Assembly: GCA_004356455.1 (NCBI GenBank)
Contig: SMWZ01000145.1
Span: 1-42,579 of the forward strand
Direction: 5' to 3'
Source of the DNA: Deltaproteobacteria bacterium
GTDB taxonomy: Bacteria > Myxococcota_A > UBA9160 > SZUA-336
Length of the DNA stretch: 42,579 nucleotides
Numbering within the stretch: position 1 is the stretch's first letter; every line of letters begins with the position of its first letter. The translations under genes were made by a program, and so were the position numbers. Shown here piece by piece: positions 36,069 through 42,579 of this stretch. Below the pieces are notes generated by a model. That model did no database searches. It was not told the DNA's origin and saw only the letters and a list, made by a program, of their open reading frames with translations.

Positions 36069-37499
36069 CTACCGGGCCGAGTCCGCCAGTCCAGCGTCCT
36101 TCATCTTGTATAGCAGGGCCTTGTAACTGATCTGCAGGATTTCGGCGGCCTCTTTACGATTCCAACGCGTGCGATACAGAATTTTCTCGATCAGACGTTT
36201 CTCAGCGACCTGCGCTGCCTCGCGCGCGATGCGTTTCAGGCTGACGCGATCCACCTCTCCCGTCATGAACCGCTCGAGCTCGCTCAGGCTCTCCGAGGCG
36301 GACGGCGCCGGTCGCACCTGCACCTTCCGGGCGGCGATCTCCTGGAGCAAGGGCTTCTCGCTTCCCAGCACGACGAGCCGCTTCATCAGGTTCTCGAGCT
36401 CGCGGACGTTCCCGGGCCAGGCGTAGTGTTGAAAAGCATGCATCAGCGTGTCGGAGATCGGCTCTGGCTCTTTGCCATAGGCCCGCGCATAGTGGCGCAG
36501 GAACTGCTCCGCGAGCGGGCAGATCTCGTCCATCCGATCGCGCAATGGTGGAATGTTGATCGTCACCACGTTCAGGCGGTAGAAGAGATCCTCTCGGAAC
36601 GTTCCATCACGAACCCCTGCCTCCAGGTTTCGATTCGTCGCCGCGATGACACGAGCTTCGGCCTGCACGTCCCCGGACCCGCCCAGGCGCGAAAACTCGC
36701 CGTCCTGAAGCACCTGAAGTAGCTTGGCTTGAAGACCGGGCTTCATCTCGCTGATCTCGTCCAGAAAGATGGTGCCCCCGCTCGCAATCTCGAACTTGCC
36801 CAGCTTGCGCCGCTGAGCTCCGGTGAAGGCCCCCTTCTCGTAGCCAAAGAGCTCGCTCTCCAGCAGCTCGGACGGCAAAGCCGCACAGTTGACCTTGACG
36901 AAGGGCTTTTGCGAGCGGCCCGAGCGCTCGAAGAGCAGGCGAGCGACCAGCTCTTTACCGGTTCCGCTCTCGCCCCGGACCAGGACCGTGACGTCTGTAT
37001 CGGCAACATGGTCGATCACGTCGTCGATCGCACGCATCTTTGGATTCCGGCTGTGAAGGAAGAGCGCCCGATCCTCGTTGATGGGGCGAGGCTTCTGCGA
37101 GCGTCGATAAGCAATTTCGCGCTCGAGCCGGTTCTTCTCGAGCGCCCTCTCAAACGCCAGCTTGAGCTCCTCAGGTTCGAGGGGCTTGCGCAGGAAGTCC
37201 GCGGCTCCGAGGCGAAGCGCGTCCACGATCACGCGCGTGTGGCCGTGGCCCGAGAGCATGATCACCGGTACGTCGTGACCCAGCGCCTTGATCGCTTTGA
37301 GCGTATCCAAGCCGCCTATACCCGGCAGCATGAGGTCGAGCGTCACCAGATCGGGTCGGCGCCGTTGGAAAGCCTCCAGAGCCTGCTCACCGGACTCGAC
37401 CACCTCGGCTCGGTAGCCAAGCTGCTCGGAGAAGAGGGTGAGCCACTCCTGGGAGCTGGGATCGTCATCCACGATCAGGAGCCTGCGTTTGCGCTTCAT
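36069..37499 (-). CDS. NtrC-family sigma-54 response regulator (PrsR-like by position)
   Basis: This is a 476-residue protein from the ATG at 37499 (GAGGGAGG upstream). The receiver domain is canonical: acidic cluster LLIVDDDP, phosphorylated Asp55 in VTLDLMLPG, Ser83 and Lys105 (LRKPLEP). The AAA+ domain has GESGTGKE, the GAFTGA loop, TIFLDEISEM and FREDLFYRLNVVTINIPP. The Fis-type helix-turn-helix is NRKEAAEILQISYKALLYKM. It opens the EPS gene run, is divergent from the exosortase, and has a sigma-54 promoter of its own. It therefore probably controls the whole locus. No histidine kinase partner is in the window. Confidence 0.93.
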   Translation of the reverse strand: MKRKRRLLIVDDDPSSQEWLTLFSEQLGYRAEVVESGEQALEAFQRRRPDLVTLDLMLPGIGGLDTLKAIKALGHDVPVIMLSGHGHTRVIVDALRLGAADFLRKPLEPEELKLAFERALEKNRLEREIAYRRSQKPRPINEDRALFLHSRNPKMRAIDDVIDHVADTDVTVLVRGESGTGKELVARLLFERSGRSQKPFVKVNCAALPSELLESELFGYEKGAFTGAQRRKLGKFEIASGGTIFLDEISEMKPGLQAKLLQVLQDGEFSRLGGSGDVQAEARVIAATNRNLEAGVRDGTFREDLFYRLNVVTINIPPLRDRMDEICPLAEQFLRHYARAYGKEPEPISDTLMHAFQHYAWPGNVRELENLMKRLVVLGSEKPLLQEIAARKVQVRPAPSASESLSELERFMTGEVDRVSLKRIAREAAQVAEKRLIEKILYRTRWNRKEAAEILQISYKALLYKMKDAGLADSAR

Positions 37500-37535
37500 C
37501 GCCTCCCTCGGGCTACACCACCTGGCTCCCCGCGG

Positions 37536-37553
37536 ATGCCACATCCGTGCCAA
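37536..37553 (-). promoter_or_regulatory. Sigma-54 (-24/-12) promoter of the response-regulator/EPS run
   Basis: On the minus strand the site reads TTGGCACGGATGTGGCAT. The -24 element YTGGCACG is perfect, and the invariant GG and GC are 10 bp apart as required. The -12 element is TGGCA where TTGCA is ideal. Transcription would start near 37527, about 28 bases before the ATG at 37499. The regulator encoded downstream needs exactly such promoters, so autoregulation is likely. Confidence 0.65.
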
Positions 37554-37661
37554 GAATCGGCGGCTCAGGCCGCCATTCAGGCAGGATCGACCCCGGGCGC
37601 CCAGCCTGGGGGTCCCTGAGGGCGGATTACGTAGGTCTCTTGTGTATTACCCTACCTGAAA

Positions 37662-37679
37662 AGGGAAGTGCCCTTCCCT
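37662..37679. promoter_or_regulatory. 18-bp dyad in the divergent control region (candidate activator site)
   Basis: AGGGAAG-TGCC-CTTCCCT is a perfect 7-bp inverted repeat. It lies ~140 bp upstream of the predicted sigma-54 start, the usual distance for an NtrC-type enhancer, and ~70 bp before the exosortase start. It could serve both directions. A terminator role is unlikely because no gene ends next to it and no T-run follows. Confidence 0.4.
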
Positions 37680-37745
37680 GGGCTGCCGGTGGCGCAGCGG
37701 GCCCACTGGCGCCTGAGGGCACGGGTCTTGAAGAGACGGGGTCCG

Positions 37746-38672
37746 ATGACGCAGAACTCGAGCGCCGGCCCTGAGGCGGCCGCAGGGGCAGTCCGCCCGG
37801 GAGCCTGGCTCTGGGCGGGGCTCGCCCTGCTGCTCGCGGGCTGGACCTTCTTTCCCATCCTCATACACGGGGGGCCGGGCCATCCGATGGCCCTGGTCCA
37901 GCACTGGCTCTATGACGACAACTACTCGTACGGTTTCCTGATCCCCCCACTCGCGCTGTACTTCGTGTGGGAGCGCTGGGAGGAGCTGCGCGGCCTGCCG
38001 GCTGAGGGCTCGGCGTGGGGGCTGGCGGTGCTGGCGCTGGCCTTCCTGGTATTCGCCGCCGGCACGCTCGGCGGGGTACTGGTCCTGCCCCGCGCCAGCG
38101 CCATCGTGCTCCTGCTGGGCGCGATCCTCTGGATCGGAGGCTGGCGCTGGACCCGGGAGCTGCTCTTCCCGGTGCTCTTCCTGTTTTTAATGCTGCCCAT
38201 TCCAAACGTGATTCTGAACCAGATCGCGTTTCCGCTGCAGCTCTTCGCAGCGGAGGTCGCCGAGGAGACGCTCTTCCTGCTCGAGGTTCCGGTCCGGCGC
38301 ATGGGGAACGTGATGTATCTGCCACATACCCAGCTCGAGGTGGCGCAGGCCTGTAGCGGCCTGCGCTCGCTGCTCGCGCTCACCACCACCGGTGTGGTCT
38401 TCGCCTACTTCTTCGGGAGAACGTGGCTACAGCGGGGGCTGATCGTCGCGGTCTCCATTCCCATCGCCATTCTGGTGAACGCCGCACGTGTCGCCATCAC
38501 GGGCTTGCTCGCCCACCGCTACGGCATGGAGGTAGCCAGCGGCTTCTTCCATACCCTGGAGGGCTTCGGCATGTTCGCGCTGGCCTTCGCGCTCATGGCC
38601 GTTACCGGATTCGCCATCGTGCGCCTGTTGCCCGACCCCCGGACGGCGGACCCGTCCGGAGGCGGCCCATGA
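37746..38672 (+). CDS. Exosortase
   Basis: This is a 308-residue membrane protein with about eight hydrophobic helices. The three exosortase catalytic residues are in place: Cys203 in AQACSGLRS, Arg248 in NAARVAITG and His269 in GFFHTLEG. Exosortases are transpeptidase-like enzymes that cut proteins with a C-terminal PEP-CTERM-type signal and probably attach them to a glycan or lipid. The ATG at 37746 has GAGACGGGG upstream. A GTG at 37668 would add a basic stretch. EpsI overlaps its end by 4 bp. The setting (EPS genes, Wza-like export, PrsT-like TPR protein, sigma-54 regulator) points to the exosortase A/EpsH group, but the exact subtype is not certain. Confidence 0.93.
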   Translation: MTQNSSAGPEAAAGAVRPGAWLWAGLALLLAGWTFFPILIHGGPGHPMALVQHWLYDDNYSYGFLIPPLALYFVWERWEELRGLPAEGSAWGLAVLALAFLVFAAGTLGGVLVLPRASAIVLLLGAILWIGGWRWTRELLFPVLFLFLMLPIPNVILNQIAFPLQLFAAEVAEETLFLLEVPVRRMGNVMYLPHTQLEVAQACSGLRSLLALTTTGVVFAYFFGRTWLQRGLIVAVSIPIAILVNAARVAITGLLAHRYGMEVASGFFHTLEGFGMFALAFALMAVTGFAIVRLLPDPRTADPSGGGP

Positions 38673-39292
38673 GTGCGGCGGCGCGGTGGCAGGTCATGGT
38701 GGGGGTCGCGGCGCTCTTCCTTTTGGGAGCGGTCTTCTTCGCGCGCGCCGAAACCGTGCCCGACCGCCTGCGCTTCTCAATCTTCCCCGCGCAGGTGGCA
38801 GGCTTTCAGAGTCGTTCGATTCCGGTATCGAACCAGGCGCTGCGCACGCTGAAGCTGACGGATTACCTATCGCGCAGCTACCACCGGGACGGGATTCCGA
38901 TCGGGGTGTACGTCGGCTATCACGGGATCCAGCGTCAGGGAACCAACATCCACAGCCCCCTGCACTGTCTACCCGGCGCGGGTTGGAGCGTGCTCGAGAG
39001 TCGGCACATCCCCATGCCCGGGGATCCGAAAGGGCGGAGCATCAATCGACTGCTCGTTGGATCAGGCGAGGAGCGCCAGATCGTGTACTACTGGTACCAG
39101 GGTCGAGGCCGGGTGATCACTGATGAGTTCGCCGCCTACTGGTACCAGCTGCAGGACATCGCACTCCGCAATCGCAGCGATGCCGCCCTGGTGCGCTTCA
39201 TGGTGCGCGCGGGTAACGGGTCCGCCGAGGAAGCGATGAAGCGCTTGATCAAGGAGTTCGTCCCGCTGCTCGACGCATACGTCCCTGCCTAA
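38669..39292 (+). CDS. epsI: EpsI family exosortase-associated protein
   Basis: This is a 207-residue protein with one N-terminal membrane helix (VMVGVAALFLLGAVFFA) and a periplasmic domain. The family motifs are IGVYVGYHGIQRQG, then HSPLHCLPGAGW (conserved His/Cys) and VYYWYQGRGRVITDE. EpsI proteins are encoded next to, or fused to, exosortases and are needed for EPS production in some bacteria. Their chemistry is unknown. The start shares ATGA with the exosortase stop, so the two are translationally coupled. Confidence 0.93.
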   Translation: MSAAARWQVMVGVAALFLLGAVFFARAETVPDRLRFSIFPAQVAGFQSRSIPVSNQALRTLKLTDYLSRSYHRDGIPIGVYVGYHGIQRQGTNIHSPLHCLPGAGWSVLESRHIPMPGDPKGRSINRLLVGSGEERQIVYYWYQGRGRVITDEFAAYWYQLQDIALRNRSDAALVRFMVRAGNGSAEEAMKRLIKEFVPLLDAYVPA

Positions 39293-39322
39293 AATACCCG
39301 CCGTCTCGGGGAAGCATCAGAA

Positions 39323-40183
39323 ATGCTGGGTAAGAAGATCGACTACTGGCTGCTGAGGCCCCTGGTCCACAGTCGGAACCGTACCTCTGAAGAGGATCTG
39401 AACAGGCAGGCGCGCAGCCTGCCCTTCAATCCTGAAGCAGCTCAAGAACGCCTGGCACGGCTGATCTCTCGCTTCGGAGGGAATCTTCGAATCCAACCTA
39501 ACTTGGCTTACCTTGATGTCGGCTGTGGACTCGGTGATCTCACACTCGCACTCGTCCAGGCGGGGGCGTTGGATGTGACCGGCATTGATCTCATGGGACG
39601 GAATATCCAGGCGGCGAGAATCGCTGCCGAACAGCAGCAAGGATCGAGTACGACGATGTTTATCCAAGGAGACATCAGGAGTTGGGAACCCCACCGTCGA
39701 TTTGATGTCATCATCTCCAACGAGGCCTTGGAGCACATAGATGAGCCGGACCGGTTCATTCGAAGTCTCGTCCGGCTCCTGAAGCCAGATGGACGAGCCT
39801 TTCTTGCGTTCGGTCCCCTCTTCCACTCTCCGTTTGGTGACCACCTGTGGGGGTTCTTTCGCCTACAGATTCCCTGGAGGGGAATCCTATTCTCGCAAGA
39901 AGCCCTGCTACGGTTACGCCAGGAGTTCTTTCGTCCAGGCGACGGGGTTAGTCGCTTTCAAGACGTAGCAGGCGGTCTGAACCTCATGCGTTACTCCGAT
40001 TTTATCAGATACGTAACAGAAGCTGGTCTCGAGTTTGAGTTCCTGAGTATCAATCCTCAAGCGAAGCAAATCTGGCCCGCGTCCGTCATTTCCCGCGCGC
40101 TGGTCAAGCTCCCCTGGGTTCGGGACTACTTTGCTATGTCCGTATACGCGACTTTGAAGCGCTCGACCCCACACGGAGAATGA
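39323..40183 (+). CDS. SAM-dependent class I methyltransferase
   Basis: This is a 286-residue soluble protein with the Rossmann methyltransferase motifs LDVGCGLGDLTLAL (motif I), VTGIDLMGRNIQAA, FIQGDI and FDVIISNEALEHIDEP, then the LLKPDGRAFLAFGPL strand. The UbiE/UbiG-like core and position suggest methylation of a sugar or lipid-linked glycan intermediate, but the substrate is not shown. It begins 30 bp after epsI and its GC is visibly lower than that of the genes before it. It converges on the sulfotransferase gene with a 17-bp gap and no terminator hairpin. Confidence 0.85.
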   Translation: MLGKKIDYWLLRPLVHSRNRTSEEDLNRQARSLPFNPEAAQERLARLISRFGGNLRIQPNLAYLDVGCGLGDLTLALVQAGALDVTGIDLMGRNIQAARIAAEQQQGSSTTMFIQGDIRSWEPHRRFDVIISNEALEHIDEPDRFIRSLVRLLKPDGRAFLAFGPLFHSPFGDHLWGFFRLQIPWRGILFSQEALLRLRQEFFRPGDGVSRFQDVAGGLNLMRYSDFIRYVTEAGLEFEFLSINPQAKQIWPASVISRALVKLPWVRDYFAMSVYATLKRSTPHGE

Positions 40184-40200
40184 AAGGCCCTGAGACAGGA

Positions 40201-41109
40201 TCAAGCGCCCTGAAAACCGTATTTAGTCAAGTGTGGCCCAATTGATTGCTCAAGAAGGCTCTTCTCACGCTCTGTAAGATCGTGTCTCCACTTTGTGTCC
40301 ATGTCGGAAATCTGGGTGGCCAAAACGTGCCGCCTGAAACGTTCGCTCGGCGGAAGGCCACAAAATTCGCATACCTGATCCATGACCTCTTTCGCATTCT
40401 TGATAAGTGCTCCGTAGCTAACGCCCAGCAGTCTTGACCGGGGGAGAAAGCGGCATTCAGCTTCGATCTCATCCATCAATGTTTTCCAAACGATACCAGC
40501 GAGTACCACCGGTTCCTCTCCGGACTCAAGATATTCCTGCATGTATTCGGAGTTCATTTCGCCCCACTGCCAGGAGTCTAGGCCCTTCCACCATCCGGCC
40601 TGCACCAAGGAATTCGCAACCGCACGCCCATCACGATAAACATGGACGAAATGCGCATCTGGGAAGATCGCATCGAGAAAACGTGTTCTGGCGAACCCGG
40701 TATGCTTGTGGATGAAACGTTTCTTCCCCTGGAAGCGCAAATAATCTGTGACGACACGGCGGAAACGCTTCTTGATCTCTGGCGCTGCATCTTCCGGACC
40801 GAGCAGCCGTTCTGCTGTGAACAAGGATTTCGTGACATCGTCCAGCACGGCATACGTCTCAATCGGCACGGGAACGATACGCCAGCTCTTACGAATCAAG
40901 CGATCCGCAAACGCGAGATCGTGCAGCCTCGAAAGAAGCGCGACCCCGGGCCAACGGGGAAAAAGATGGCTGTAGTTGGAAAACCATGCGAAGTGCGGAT
41001 GAAACGACAGGAGATTGAAAAATAGAGTTGTACCGCTCCTGCCTGTGCCGAAGACGAATACGGGCCGGTCAATCCGGGACCCGATTTCTAGTCTATTACT
41101 CGACACCAT
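40201..41109 (-). CDS. PAPS-dependent sulfotransferase
   Basis: This is a 302-residue protein. The 5'-phosphosulfate loop is VFGTGRSGTTLFFNLLS (~18) and the 3'-phosphate motif is VHVYRDGRAVANSLV (~155). A His/Lys-bearing middle (FIHKHTGFARTRFLDAIFPDAHF) follows the pattern of bacterial carbohydrate sulfotransferases. It transfers sulfate from PAPS, probably to a polysaccharide or glycolipid, which would make the EPS sulfated. GC is low compared with the rest of the window, as in the methyltransferase gene beside it. The ribosome site GGGAGG directly touches the ATG, so the GTG one codon later may be the true start. Confidence 0.88.
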   Translation of the reverse strand: MVSSNRLEIGSRIDRPVFVFGTGRSGTTLFFNLLSFHPHFAWFSNYSHLFPRWPGVALLSRLHDLAFADRLIRKSWRIVPVPIETYAVLDDVTKSLFTAERLLGPEDAAPEIKKRFRRVVTDYLRFQGKKRFIHKHTGFARTRFLDAIFPDAHFVHVYRDGRAVANSLVQAGWWKGLDSWQWGEMNSEYMQEYLESGEEPVVLAGIVWKTLMDEIEAECRFLPRSRLLGVSYGALIKNAKEVMDQVCEFCGLPPSERFRRHVLATQISDMDTKWRHDLTEREKSLLEQSIGPHLTKYGFQGA

Positions 41110-41202
41110 CCTCCCAGATCGGCCGTGCCACTACTCGCCAGAGAAGCAAACCCGAAGTCCGCAGACAACGCCACATCCTGCCCTGATGCCAGGACTGTAG
41201 GC

Positions 41203-41232
41203 TTGACACCGCAGTCTGGTTCAGACTAGAAA
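41203..41232 (+). promoter_or_regulatory. Sigma-70-like promoter for the NHL-repeat gene
   Basis: A perfect TTGACA (41203-41208) is followed after 18 bp by TAGAAA (41227-41232; 4 of 6 matches to TATAAT). It points at the gene starting at 41295 and leaves a leader of ~55 bases. The rest of the 185-bp gap shows no gene. Confidence 0.5.
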
Positions 41233-41294
41233 GTTCTTCAATTCCTAGGGGTTCCGATGATCATAGGGTCGGTAGATCCAGGTTCGAGTGGCCC

Positions 41295-42579
41295 ATGAGT
41301 CGCATACGCAATGCACTCACAGCCGGCATCGCGCTGCTCAGCACGCTATGGGGTCCCGCCACCTGGGCTCTGCCCACACTGGAGGACGCGCCCTTCGTAG
41401 CAGAGTGGGGCCTTAGGAGCCCGCGGCTTCCCGGGCTTTTCGACTTTACAATCTCCAATGCTGTCGATGATGTCACCGGCGACGTGTACACGGTCGAGTC
41501 CACGCGGGTCCAGAAATTCGATCGGGATGGGAACTTCATACTCGAATGGCCCTGTGAAGGATGCAATGGGATCGATGTCAACTCGGTTACCCACGACGTC
41601 TACTTGAGCCGGTCCGCGCACCGGATCATTCAGTACACTTCCTCTGGGGTATCGATCAGAGAGTGGGGCAGCTTCGGTTCAGGACAGGCCCAGTTTATCA
41701 GCCCCCACGGCGTAAGCGTCGACTCGGTCACGGGCAACGTCTACATAGCTGACACAGGGAACGGGCGCATCCAAGTCTTCGGCTCGAACGGGGCATTCGT
41801 GCGCCAAATCGGCTCTCCCGGTAATGGCGACGGCACCTTCAGCGGCTTACCAAGCCCGGCCGGCATCGCATTCGATCCGGCTGCCCGGGTTGTCTACGCC
41901 ACAGACCCTCCTCGCCAGGAACTGCAGAGCTTCGATGAGTTTGGAACGTTTCTGCAGCGGTGGGGCGGCTTGGGTGTCCTCCCGGGCCAGTTCCGGTGGC
42001 CTCGGTCAGTCGCCGTTGATTCCGAAGGCCGCGTCTATGTCACAGACACTGATTCCGAACGGATTCAGTATTTCACCCCCGACGGGATATTCATCGGCAG
42101 CTTCCAGGGTCCCCACACCCGAGCGCAAGGGCCGTTTCATCCACGAGATATCGCGATCAACCTGAACACCGATGAAAAATACGTAAACGCCGCATATGCC
42201 TTCCGAGAAGACAAGTTCGATGCGTCCAACAACTACGTCCGCTCATGGGGTGGGCGGCTTCTCAACGGTTCGTACCTCAACGGGCCAAGAGGGATCGCAA
42301 CATCGCCGACGACCGGAGACGTGTACGTTTTCGATTCTGGACACTTTCTTGTGAAGCGATTCTCAGCTGGTGGTGCGTTCTTGAGCCAATGGGGGGGGTC
42401 GATTCGACTCGGCTTCACGCAGCCCGGACTCTTCGGCTTCGTTGTCCAGAGCGCGCTTACAGTGGATCCCGATGGGAGCGTCTGGACCGGCCTCATTGGG
42501 ACTCAGTACGCCACTGACCCCGACATGATGTTCGTTCAGAAATTCGATCCCGACGGGGAACACCTCCTGTCCTTCTTCC
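41295..42579 (+). CDS. Secreted NHL-repeat beta-propeller protein (3' end outside window)
   Basis: The frame is open from the ATG at 41295 to the right edge, giving at least 428 residues. A signal peptide (LTAGIALLSTLWGPATWA) is followed by six or more NHL-type blades of ~45 residues, recognisable by recurring G-[DN]-V-Y-[TIV]-[AV]-D and [IV]-Q-x-F elements: TGDVYTVESTRVQKFDRDG, GNVYIADTGNGRIQVFG, GRVYVTDTDSERIQYF and GDVYVFDSGHFLVKRFS. Such propellers bind proteins or glycans. Its neighbour is an exosortase locus, so it may end in a sorting signal, but the C-terminus is not in the window. The ribosome site is weak (GAGTGG). Confidence 0.8.
   Translation, partial: MSRIRNALTAGIALLSTLWGPATWALPTLEDAPFVAEWGLRSPRLPGLFDFTISNAVDDVTGDVYTVESTRVQKFDRDGNFILEWPCEGCNGIDVNSVTHDVYLSRSAHRIIQYTSSGVSIREWGSFGSGQAQFISPHGVSVDSVTGNVYIADTGNGRIQVFGSNGAFVRQIGSPGNGDGTFSGLPSPAGIAFDPAARVVYATDPPRQELQSFDEFGTFLQRWGGLGVLPGQFRWPRSVAVDSEGRVYVTDTDSERIQYFTPDGIFIGSFQGPHTRAQGPFHPRDIAINLNTDEKYVNAAYAFREDKFDASNNYVRSWGGRLLNGSYLNGPRGIATSPTTGDVYVFDSGHFLVKRFSAGGAFLSQWGGSIRLGFTQPGLFGFVVQSALTVDPDGSVWTGLIGTQYATDPDMMFVQKFDPDGEHLLSFF

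Noticed and set aside
37716-37732. Sigma-54-like GGGCACGGGTCTTGAAG before the exosortase
   Set aside because: The -12 GC is replaced by GA, and transcription would start about 4 bases before the ATG, leaving no ribosome site.
41118-41136. TGGCACG upstream of the sulfotransferase, considered as a sigma-54 promoter
   Set aside because: Only the -24 half is present. The -12 position reads ATCT and the start would fall inside the gene.

Overview
The window is 42.6 kb of high-GC, densely packed bacterial DNA. The gene content suggests a Gram-negative bacterium of deltaproteobacterial grade (Myxococcota, Desulfobacterota, Binatota or similar). Supporting features are outer-membrane beta-barrels, RND transport, lipoproteins, NtrC-type sigma-54 regulators, a J-domain/TPR chaperone set, HslUV, TrmFO and an exosortase with exopolysaccharide (EPS) genes. 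The taxonomic placement is inference. I see no rRNA, tRNA, CRISPR array, phage or transposase gene.

Region A (1-7,870, minus strand) is an envelope transport cluster: a YCF48-type propeller lipoprotein, an RND/MMPL transporter and a very large DUF1302-like outer-membrane protein that runs off the left edge. The three genes are read from a 332-bp control region. That region has a TTGACA promoter overlapped by a perfect palindrome, plus two tandem 21-bp repeats further upstream.

Region B (7,870-19,527, minus strand) is a long housekeeping run of overlapping or near-touching genes: dprA, trmFO, xerC, hslV, hslU, argB, argF, then a J-domain/TPR protein, a DnaK paralogue without its helical lid, a small TPR protein, and argG. 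The three-gene chaperone module sits between two arginine genes.

Region C (19,676-24,166) has a CPBP/CAAX-type membrane protease and an actinobacterial-looking valyl-tRNA synthetase on the plus strand. They converge on and slightly overlap a LysM protein on the minus strand.

Region D (24,332-39,292) is an exosortase/EPS locus. On the minus strand are an NtrC-type regulator, a Wza-like export lipoprotein, an outer-membrane barrel, sugar-nucleotide genes (gmd, two epimerases, ugd, a mannose-1-phosphate guanylyltransferase) and a VanZ-like protein. These are followed by a second sigma-54 activator with a degenerate receiver domain and a long TPR lipoprotein resembling PrsT. The exosortase and EpsI are transcribed divergently on the plus strand. 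A good sigma-54 promoter precedes the first regulator, and a dyad lies at enhancer distance upstream of it. The gene order suggests coupled synthesis and export of an acidic, deoxysugar-containing polysaccharide and sorting of exported proteins. The CPBP protease of region C probably belongs to the same system.

Region E (39,323-42,579) has visibly lower GC. It holds a SAM-dependent methyltransferase, a PAPS-type sulfotransferase and the start of a secreted NHL beta-propeller protein that runs off the right edge. The first two may decorate the glycan, and the third is a candidate exosortase substrate.

A 120-bp element with perfect 23-bp inverted ends lies directly after the manC stop, and a near-identical single end lies just after the prsT-like gene. 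This is a small, apparently undescribed repeat family.
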